Source: Clostridiales bacterium
GTDB lineage: Bacteria > Bacillota > Clostridia > Oscillospirales > Ruminococcaceae
Reading direction: 5' to 3'
DNA length: 34,844 nt
NCBI GenBank assembly: GCA_029007575.1
Contig: JAQXIB010000148.1
Location: 1 to 34,844 of the forward strand
In this document: one piece after another, positions 24,627-31,919 of the stretch
Layout: each line of letters starts with the position of its first letter
How positions within the stretch are numbered: position 1 is the first letter of the stretch
Notes under the pieces: generated by a model
The model's database searches: none
Seen by the model: the letters and a program-made list of their open reading frames with translations, nothing else
What the model was told of the DNA's origin: nothing
Program-made: the position numbers and the translations under genes

Positions 24627-25544
24627 CTAATCCTCATCTGAAAATTTGCGGATGCCTTTACTGATAATCGCCCATGTCACCAGCATCAGCACAAACAGCA
24701 CCACCGAAATACAGCTTGCATACCCCATTTCATAACGATAATAGCCGTGGTCAAGAATATGCAGCACAATAGTATGGGTAGAATAGTCGGTACTGGGAAA
24801 ACCGGTGAGCATCATACACTGATATCCTACAGCAAAGGAGCCGGCAATCGCCAAAACCGCGCCAATCATCAATTGCGGCGCCATCTGCGGCAGTACAATA
24901 TAATACAGTTCCTGCCAACGATTTCGGACTCCGTCTAATGCACCGGCCTCAAATAAGGAATTGTTGAGTTGCTTAAAGCCCGCTACAAACGCCAGAAAAC
25001 CCGTGCCCATGCTCATCCATAAAATAACAAGAATAACAACATAAATATTATACCTTGCGTCTGTCAACCACTGAATAGGCTCTATAATGATATTTAGCCG
25101 TATCAGCCAGCTGTTAATCATACCATAGGAATCTCCGCTGAAAAGATACATCCATATAAAATAAACATTTCCCACCAAGGAAGGCGCATAAAACAACATG
25201 GTTAAAAAGGTACTGACATACTTCCCAGTATCATTAATAAACCAAGCAAGAACAAAGCTCATCAAATAGCCCACCGGACCGGTAATAATAGCGAAAACCA
25301 ATGTATTCTTTAACGCAATTAAAAATACATTGTCGTTTAGCAAAAGCCGAAGATAGTTGTTAAGCCCCACAAAATTCGGAACACGCAGCATATCAAAATC
25401 GGTAAAGCTCAACACCACCGAAGAAAGAATCGGCAATACTGTAAAAACAAAGAAAATAATCAACCAGAAGGAAAGCATAAAATAACTGACTCCGTACTGC
25501 CGGAAAAAACATCCGATTGAGCCCTTCTTATTTTGATTGCGCAT
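24627..25544 (-). CDS. Carbohydrate ABC transporter permease 2A (MalF-type)
   Basis: This 305-aa membrane protein has six predicted helices, an N-terminal cytoplasmic tail rich in Asn/Lys, and the EAA loop (NNSLFEAGALDGVRNRWQELYYIVLPQMAPQL). It should pair with permease 2B and receive sugar from SBP2. ATG 25544 is preferred over an in-frame ATG at 25562, since AAGGAG stands 7 nt before it and that AAGGAG overlaps the last codons and stop of SBP2; only 4 bp separate the two genes, so translation is probably coupled. Confidence 0.92.
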   Translation of the reverse strand: MRNQNKKGSIGCFFRQYGVSYFMLSFWLIIFFVFTVLPILSSVVLSFTDFDMLRVPNFVGLNNYLRLLLNDNVFLIALKNTLVFAIITGPVGYLMSFVLAWFINDTGKYVSTFLTMLFYAPSLVGNVYFIWMYLFSGDSYGMINSWLIRLNIIIEPIQWLTDARYNIYVVILVILWMSMGTGFLAFVAGFKQLNNSLFEAGALDGVRNRWQELYYIVLPQMAPQLMIGAVLAIAGSFAVGYQCMMLTGFPSTDYSTHTIVLHILDHGYYRYEMGYASCISVVLFVLMLVTWAIISKGIRKFSDED

Positions 25545-25548
25545 TTGA

Positions 25549-28401
25549 TCACTCCTTTTCAACCAAACGGAAATCGCTGCGTTTGCGCGTTAATTCGTCG
25601 TTTATCTCGCGGGTGTAGTTATATAAAGTCTCGCGAGAATTTCCATTGTTATAGACGACCTTTCGAAACGCATTGTTAATATTACGGGACAAGTAATAGG
25701 TAGCCAAGGTCTGCGGTAAATCAGTAAAATCAGCATAACTGTCAGAAATAGCGTCTTGAAATGCTTCCGGCCAGACCACTTGACTTTGAACTTGCTGGTT
25801 GGCGCTGTAATACCGACCGGATAATCCGAGCATACTTTCAACTGTGTCACCATATTCCTTTTGTGTATCAGCACAAGACCACCAATCAAGGAAAGCCGCC
25901 GCCTCTTTTTGCAATACAGATTTTCTCATAATCACAGAACCGGTAGAAGATGTTATCTGTTCTCTGTGAATAACTCCGTCACGCATAGTACCCGGAATCG
26001 GAACGATACTCCATAATCCGTCAATTTCCGGTGCAGCTGCCGACAGCTTATTATACAAAGACATAGACATGATGCCCATGCTCATCTCTCCGGTACGAAA
26101 CCGGTTAAAGAAGTCAAAGGAAACCGGAATTCCGTACAATGTATATAGTTCAGTCCATTGACGAAAAACCGAAACTGCGTTGGAATTATCAAACAGCACC
26201 TTGGAATTATTTTGATTGTAAATCGGCAGTCCCGCCTGCTGCAAAAGCATATAAAAGGTATTTTCATCGCTGGAAATACCTGCCTCCAGATTATTTTGCT
26301 GCAACTGCGCTGTCACTTCATAAACTTCGTCCCATGTCTGAGGAGGTTCAAGATCCAGCTGTTCAAAAATATCAGTACGATAAAACAGCATACTGAAAAT
26401 CTGAGTATCCGGCATGGCATAAACGCCACCCTCACAAGTGTATGGGATAAGAGAATTTGCTCTAACACGTTGTTTCCATTCCGAAAAATACGAAAGTTCT
26501 AACAAATTGACAATTGCTTCTCGGTAAGCCAGATTGACCGGCGTTCCCTTAGGCAAAAACATGGCCACATCCGGTTGTTGATTTCCCACCACAGCCTGCT
26601 GCAACACATCTGCACTGCTGATAAGACTCAATTTAACCGGCACACCGGTTTTCTGAGTAAACTTATTGTCAATCATTCTCTTAAGGATTCGCATTTGATC
26701 TCGGCCGATATCCGCACCCGAATCCACAGCGGAAGTACAAGCCCAGACTTTTAGAGTCTGACCGCTGCCGTCATTTTGACTGCCAATCTGGGAATAATCA
26801 GTGCTAAAGGAGTAAAGAAAAGTTTGAAACCGGAACCAAAGAAATTCAAAAAATCCTGTGCTGGTTTCAGGCAATGCCTGACTTCCGGAAGTAAGCACAA
26901 TTCCGTCCAGCTGCAACGGGCTTTCACGGAAACGAAGCAATAAATCCGCCAGAGTACTGATGTTAGATTTATACCGATCCAACCTAGCCGGAATCGTATT
27001 TGGCTTCTCAGATAAACTCTTCAATTGACTAACAATTTCGTAAACAGCTGACGCCTCACTGCCCTTGGTACCGGTCTGACTTTCAATTTCTTCGGCCGCA
27101 CGCTGCAAAATTTCCGCAATACTGCTCAAAGTACTTGTCAAATTTGGAATTTGTCGATGAAGGAAATAATCATTATAGAGGTCGGGTGAGGTCCCAGTAA
27201 TCATAATAATCTGACGATAAAGGGTATTCATATCAGATAAAGCGCTCTCGATATTGGATAACGCCACATTTATCGGAGAACTGCCGATTTCCAGACGCAG
27301 TTGATGATTACCTTTCGTAAGATATACCGGCGTTTCTTTGTTGCCCAATGTCACATAATTCCACCCTTTGGAATAAGGAAAAATCAGCTGTTTCATCTGC
27401 GAAAATAAGATTTCTCCATCAATTGTCAACCGACGGGATACATCCAACCCACGCAGAGTGGATTGCTTATACTTAAAGGAAATTTGATACATACCATCTT
27501 TGGGAACAGAGATAGACCAGCAAATCCACTGCCCACGCTCCGACCAGTTATCTCCGCCAATTACATTAAGTAATATTTTTTGAGGATCGCTTGGGCTAAT
27601 AGCCGGATTGCTATTGTCATTTTCCGGAACCAAGGCAGAATCAGATTTATAAAGCGTCTGCTCCGCCTCGTGAAATACCAGTTGATTTTCCGTAGGAATA
27701 TTCGTTTTCAAAGATGAGAGATAGGAGGCATAGTCCGGCACTGCTTCCTCTCCGATCAAGAGCGAGCGTATTTCCACCGAAGACTGCACCCCTATCAATG
27801 TTACCTGATTGGTTCCAGCCGGAAAGTAAAAATAAAAGCTATCCGCCACATAATTATCTACCGCGTCGAAATACTGGGTATTAAACACCTTTGCCGCCTG
27901 CTGTAAAGGTACCATATCATTACCGGCGTTATCCTTAATAATCGTCTCTGCATCCTCATAAACCCGGTTCAATGATACAGCGCTGCTTTCTGCAAAAGGA
28001 ACTTCGCCATTAATTTGTACGCCGACTTTAAGCGTCGCAGCAAAATCATCCGCTGCCCGATAGTATAACCCCACTCGATAAAGACCTGATTTCTCTACAG
28101 TCAGCTGCCAGGTGGCGCTCCCCCCTTTTGTTAACAAAAGGGATTCCTCAGTTTTTACGGGCAAAGAATTTGTAAGTACAGCATCAGCTGCTGGTAAAAT
28201 CTTTTTCGTTTCTACAATAGAATATTGAGCATAGTGATTCCAATAGTCGGCAAAAGCCATATTGATATCATTGTCAGCAGCTGTCTTATTTTCGCCGCCC
28301 AAACAGGAGCCGGATACAGTTTTTGCCGACACAGGAGGCCATGAGGACAACAAAATAAATGTAACTAACAACGCCATTACGGAAGACAGATATTTTTTCA
28401 T
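25549..28401 (-). CDS. Large solute-binding protein with N-terminal carbohydrate-binding-like modules (SBP2)
   Basis: This 950-aa protein is a fusion. A Sec signal peptide (KKYLSSVMALLVTFILLSSW, cleavage near VSA-KT) leads into two beta-sandwich modules at about residues 85-220 and 240-385. Both have the phrase typical of CBM6/CBM35-like domains: ATWQLTVEKSGLYRVGLYYR and ICWSISVPKDGMYQISFKYK, followed by LKVGVQINGE and RLTIDGEI. A helical region (about 390-500) follows, then a type-1 sugar-binding protein from about 550 (LKVWACTSAV, VVGNQQPDVAMFLPKG, YAMPDTQIFSMLFYRTDIFE). Normal sugar-binding proteins have about 400-450 aa. No lipobox Cys is seen at the cleavage site, so its tether is unclear. 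ATG 28401 follows GAGGTG by 9 nt. Permeases 2A/2B are next. CBM assignment is by pattern only. Confidence 0.82.
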   Translation of the reverse strand: MKKYLSSVMALLVTFILLSSWPPVSAKTVSGSCLGGENKTAADNDINMAFADYWNHYAQYSIVETKKILPAADAVLTNSLPVKTEESLLLTKGGSATWQLTVEKSGLYRVGLYYRAADDFAATLKVGVQINGEVPFAESSAVSLNRVYEDAETIIKDNAGNDMVPLQQAAKVFNTQYFDAVDNYVADSFYFYFPAGTNQVTLIGVQSSVEIRSLLIGEEAVPDYASYLSSLKTNIPTENQLVFHEAEQTLYKSDSALVPENDNSNPAISPSDPQKILLNVIGGDNWSERGQWICWSISVPKDGMYQISFKYKQSTLRGLDVSRRLTIDGEILFSQMKQLIFPYSKGWNYVTLGNKETPVYLTKGNHQLRLEIGSSPINVALSNIESALSDMNTLYRQIIMITGTSPDLYNDYFLHRQIPNLTSTLSSIAEILQRAAEEIESQTGTKGSEASAVYEIVSQLKSLSEKPNTIPARLDRYKSNISTLADLLLRFRESPLQLDGIVLTSGSQALPETSTGFFEFLWFRFQTFLYSFSTDYSQIGSQNDGSGQTLKVWACTSAVDSGADIGRDQMRILKRMIDNKFTQKTGVPVKLSLISSADVLQQAVVGNQQPDVAMFLPKGTPVNLAYREAIVNLLELSYFSEWKQRVRANSLIPYTCEGGVYAMPDTQIFSMLFYRTDIFEQLDLEPPQTWDEVYEVTAQLQQNNLEAGISSDENTFYMLLQQAGLPIYNQNNSKVLFDNSNAVSVFRQWTELYTLYGIPVSFDFFNRFRTGEMSMGIMSMSLYNKLSAAAPEIDGLWSIVPIPGTMRDGVIHREQITSSTGSVIMRKSVLQKEAAAFLDWWSCADTQKEYGDTVESMLGLSGRYYSANQQVQSQVVWPEAFQDAISDSYADFTDLPQTLATYYLSRNINNAFRKVVYNNGNSRETLYNYTREINDELTRKRSDFRLVEKE

Positions 28402-28441
28402 CAAAACATTCACCTCTGCAAACAGGGTCATACGCATCGTG

Positions 28442-29401
28442 CTAACCTACTAATCCGGTCTTTTCAATGCTTTCAGTAAAATATTTTTGTGTGAAGATGT
28501 ATAAAACCAATACCGGCAATATCATCATCAAGCAGGCCGCCTGTTCCACTACTACCATGTAGTATGGGTCAAATGCGGCATTTCCTGTGGCGACCTGAAA
28601 AGCGGGCCGAATGCCTGCGATTCTTACCGCCAATGTCGGAAAATTGCCAATATAAATGGATGTGATATAATAATCGTTCCAATACCACACCAAGGTAAAC
28701 AAAAAACACACCAAAATCACATTGACTGCATTGGGAACCATGATTTTGAAATATGTACCCAAAAATCCAGAACCATCCACCATAGCAGCATCTTCCAGCT
28801 CTTTAGGCATAGAATGATATGCCTGGCGGAATATCAAAATAATAAGACCGCTGCGAATCCCCTGTCCGAATAATGCTAAAATTGCAGTCAAAAATGGGGT
28901 TCCAAGCAATGTGAGTTTGCTGGGTTCTCCGGTAATCAGCTGAATAATTCCGAAAAAATCAACGCTTTGAAAGTTAAAATAGGTCGGCAACGCAATAATC
29001 TGCTGAGGTACGATGATAGTCAGCAAAAGCACCCCTATTACAACAGAAAAGCCATTATTTTGAAACCGCCCCAGTCCATACCCCACCATGGAGCAAACGA
29101 AAATCTGCGCAAGCGTGCTGGTACCGGATATAAAAATCGTTCGACCCAACAACTTCCAATAGTCTAAAACCTCTGCAGTAAACACAATATTATGCAACGT
29201 TAATTGATTGGGAATCCAAACGACCTGTGGACTATAAACATCCTCCACCGTGCGGAATGCCATGCTGACCATGTAGAGAATCGGATATAAAATAACAAAG
29301 GCCAGACAAATCATCAAAAGTGCCCGAAACAGCTTCCAGCAAATTCTGCCCAAGTAATATGAAACTGAACTTCCCGGTAACGAAGATGATGTGTTTTTCA
29401 T
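28442..29401 (-). CDS. Carbohydrate ABC transporter permease 1B (MalG-type)
   Basis: This 319-aa membrane protein has six predicted helices and the EAA loop (PKELEDAAMVDGSGFLGTYFKIMVPNAVNV). Loop residues E-D-A-A-x-x-D-G are in place for ATPase contact. It follows permease 1A by 15 bp and completes importer 1 with SBP1. ATG 29401 is preceded by AGGGG. The gene is 40 bp upstream of the large SBP2 gene. Confidence 0.92.
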   Translation of the reverse strand: MKNTSSSLPGSSVSYYLGRICWKLFRALLMICLAFVILYPILYMVSMAFRTVEDVYSPQVVWIPNQLTLHNIVFTAEVLDYWKLLGRTIFISGTSTLAQIFVCSMVGYGLGRFQNNGFSVVIGVLLLTIIVPQQIIALPTYFNFQSVDFFGIIQLITGEPSKLTLLGTPFLTAILALFGQGIRSGLIILIFRQAYHSMPKELEDAAMVDGSGFLGTYFKIMVPNAVNVILVCFLFTLVWYWNDYYITSIYIGNFPTLAVRIAGIRPAFQVATGNAAFDPYYMVVVEQAACLMMILPVLVLYIFTQKYFTESIEKTGLVG

Positions 29402-29416
29402 ATGCTACCCCTGCCT

Positions 29417-30319
29417 TTAAGATACATACTTTTTGTTTATCCGAGAAACTATCCATAGCAACAATCCGATAAATGCGCTGATTACCACAAAATAAATCCA
29501 TGCCAGCGCGCTGCCATAAGAAAATTTCACATTGGTGAAAATAGTATCAATAATATATTTCATCAGCTGGTTGTCATAGCTCGAAAGCATCTCCACCATG
29601 GAATAAATAAGGTTTATCATGATATGTGGAATAATTAACGGAAAAGTAACCTTCCAAAAACATTCCCATGCAGTCGCTCCCTCCACAGCACATACCTCAT
29701 AATAAGAGGGAGGAATAGCCATGATTCCAGCCATAAATATCAAAATTTGTACGCCGCTTTTCCAGACCAAATCCATAATATTTCCAATCAATGCGCCCAA
29801 GAAATCAACAATAGTTTGAGGAAGACCCATATTAAAAAGAAAATCCATGATCTGACCGGTGTCAAATATGTTCATGCTACCGGCTGCTTCCACCAGTGAA
29901 GTTGTACTTAAATTATTTTTCATAATGGAAACAACGACACCGCTGGTGATAATCACCGGCAAAAAGAAAACTGCCCGCATAAAGACCCTTCCGTGAAAAG
30001 GCTTGCTGAGAATATTAGCGATAAATAAGGAAAACACCAAAATGGCAGGAATGGAGTAAAGCATAGGCGCAAGCACATTTTGATAATACCAAAGATAGTT
30101 GGTGTCTTTTGTAAAGGCGTAAATATAATTTTCAAAAACACCGGAAGGCAACGGCCTAATTAACAAACCACCTGATCCTGTATTGATAGAAACCTGTACA
30201 AATGAGTAATAGATTGTTGTAACCAGCGGCCACAGAAAAAAGAACGCCGCACCGATTATCCACGGCAATACAAACAGCCAACCTGCCAGAATTCTCTTTT
30301 TTTCGTAACTTAGTTTCAT
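29417..30319 (-). CDS. Carbohydrate ABC transporter permease 1A (MalF/LplB-type)
   Basis: This 300-aa membrane protein has six predicted helices and an EAA-type loop (PPSYYEVCAVEGATAWECFWKVTFPLIIPH; the usual Asp is Glu here). With permease 1B it forms the channel of importer 1. ATG 30319 is preferred over the longer frame from 30358 because GGGAG lies 8 nt upstream and the longer start would lie inside the hairpin between this gene and SBP1. That hairpin (30345-30380) is likely to lower permease expression relative to the binding protein. Confidence 0.92.
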   Translation of the reverse strand: MKLSYEKKRILAGWLFVLPWIIGAAFFFLWPLVTTIYYSFVQVSINTGSGGLLIRPLPSGVFENYIYAFTKDTNYLWYYQNVLAPMLYSIPAILVFSLFIANILSKPFHGRVFMRAVFFLPVIITSGVVVSIMKNNLSTTSLVEAAGSMNIFDTGQIMDFLFNMGLPQTIVDFLGALIGNIMDLVWKSGVQILIFMAGIMAIPPSYYEVCAVEGATAWECFWKVTFPLIIPHIMINLIYSMVEMLSSYDNQLMKYIIDTIFTNVKFSYGSALAWIYFVVISAFIGLLLWIVSRINKKYVS

Positions 30320-30336
30320 ACTATATACTCCCTTTT

Positions 30337-30380
30337 GAAAAAGTGCTGTAACGGTCACACCGGTGATGCACCGTTACAGC
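30337..30380 (-). terminator. Intercistronic hairpin with T-run between SBP1 and permease 1A
   Basis: GCTGTAACGGT (30345-30355) pairs perfectly with ACCGTTACAGC (30370-30380). The 14-nt loop contains the small palindrome CACCGGTG. On the minus strand the stem is followed by ACTTTTTC. It lies 15 bp after the SBP1 stop. It can act as a partial terminator, or as a 3' stabiliser of the SBP1 message as in malE-malF-type operons. Confidence 0.78.
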
Positions 30381-30395
30381 ATATAAAACAACGTA

Positions 30396-31919
30396 CTACT
30401 TGGTGCCTCTGAGTGTGGAATTTATCTCGTATTTCAACTCATTTAAATGAGCTGAAACAGCTGTGGAAGGCGGAATTTGTTTAACAAAAATATCCTGCCA
30501 CATATTATTACGCACACTCACCCAATTTCCAAACCCGTCCACTTGGGTATTAATCCGAACAGATTTATTACGATAGGCATCAATAATTTTTTGATGTTCT
30601 TCTGAAATATACTTACGAGTATTCTTCATTGTTTCCGCGTCGTTACGATGCTCATAATCATAATTCGACTTAAAGAAATAATAAGCCGCAGCGCCCAACG
30701 GATTTTTCGCGCCGGAAGGAATTCCTCCGGCGGCAATGATGGAAGGAGCATACACAGTCTTAGTGTCCGGCCCCTGCGGCGGCGGACAAACGCCGATTTC
30801 AAAGTTTCCGGTATTATAAAGATCATAATATCCGATGGCATTCCATGGCCGTTCAAAAATCATTGCCGAACGAGACTGCTTAAAAAATTCGCCCCATTGA
30901 TCAGAATACAGATACGCTTTTCGTTTGGTCAAATCCGCCAACAACTGCATTCCCTTGTAAGCGGAAGCCTGATTAAGCGTAATTTCTACGGTTTTGTTAT
31001 CTTTAATCTCTACTTGCCGATTACCATTGGCAGACACAGCCCAATCCCACCACCATGTGGCGAAGCCGTAAACATCAGTAGTGCCATCACCATTTTCATC
31101 CGTCGTCATATCAAGTGCAACCTGTTTAAAGGTTTCAAAATTCCATTTTCCCTCGTTATAGTATTCTATGGGTTCCTTCTGACCGGCGTTTTCGAACATG
31201 GTTTTATTATAATAAATCATACCGAAATCACTATTGGGAAGCAAAGAAGAATACATGCCGTACCTCTTGCCGCTCCATTTGAACAGACTCATCACCTGTT
31301 TATCCCAGGTTTTATCCGCAATATAAATATAGTTATCTACCGGCTGTAATACATTATTAGCGGCAAATCCGGCAAATTGATTGTCAAAATATTGAAAATA
31401 GTCCACTGTGTTTTTAGCAGCTACACTTTGTAGGAGTTTGGTTTTAAATTCGTTCCACGCCATTACTTCCCACTGTACCTTGCAGCCATATTTTTTATAA
31501 AAAGCATCTGCCAGTTTCAGATTCTCTTTGCTTGGATCTGCAGCGTTATAAACCTTTACAGTAGTCCCTTTGATTTTAGAATAAAAATTATTCGGCGTAG
31601 GTTTTTCCGTAATCTGTTCACTTTCGGCACCCACAACATCCTGCTTACCATCCGTACCCGTGCTTGAAGCAGGCTTCTTATCCGGCGTAGAGGTTTTTCC
31701 CGCTACATTGTCGAAAGAGTTTGCCGAAACCGTGCTGCTTTCAGCGTCAACACTGGAATTGTCTTCCAACAGATTGCTATAACCGGTATCCTCACTCTGC
31801 GAGGCTTGGGAAAGAGAAGATGCGTCGACTTTATCGCTGCTTTTTCCGCATCCTACGATAAATGTACTGAACACCATCACCACCGTAAATAACGCAATGG
31901 CTCGAATTCGATACCTCAT
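30396..31919 (-). CDS. Extracellular sugar-binding lipoprotein (SBP1)
   Basis: This 507-aa protein has a lipoprotein signal peptide with lipobox IVGC (lipidated Cys24), a Ser/Thr/Asp-rich linker to about residue 110, and a type-1 solute-binding domain starting near TTVKVYNAADPSKENLKLAD. Typical pieces are MIYYNKTMFENAGQKEP, the DENGDGTTDVYGFATW stretch and SRSAMIFERPWNAIGYYD. It should capture an oligosaccharide outside the membrane and hand it to permeases 1A/1B. The linker is unusually long for this family and may let the domain reach into the wall. The start ATG overlaps the stop of the LPXTG gene (ATGA). A stem-loop follows the gene. Confidence 0.93.
   Translation of the reverse strand: MRYRIRAIALFTVVMVFSTFIVGCGKSSDKVDASSLSQASQSEDTGYSNLLEDNSSVDAESSTVSANSFDNVAGKTSTPDKKPASSTGTDGKQDVVGAESEQITEKPTPNNFYSKIKGTTVKVYNAADPSKENLKLADAFYKKYGCKVQWEVMAWNEFKTKLLQSVAAKNTVDYFQYFDNQFAGFAANNVLQPVDNYIYIADKTWDKQVMSLFKWSGKRYGMYSSLLPNSDFGMIYYNKTMFENAGQKEPIEYYNEGKWNFETFKQVALDMTTDENGDGTTDVYGFATWWWDWAVSANGNRQVEIKDNKTVEITLNQASAYKGMQLLADLTKRKAYLYSDQWGEFFKQSRSAMIFERPWNAIGYYDLYNTGNFEIGVCPPPQGPDTKTVYAPSIIAAGGIPSGAKNPLGAAAYYFFKSNYDYEHRNDAETMKNTRKYISEEHQKIIDAYRNKSVRINTQVDGFGNWVSVRNNMWQDIFVKQIPPSTAVSAHLNELKYEINSTLRGTK

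Noticed and set aside
30648..31349. A 233-aa plus-strand frame
   Set aside because: It lies entirely antisense to the sugar-binding lipoprotein SBP1, has odd composition (many Ile/Arg/His) and no ribosome binding site.
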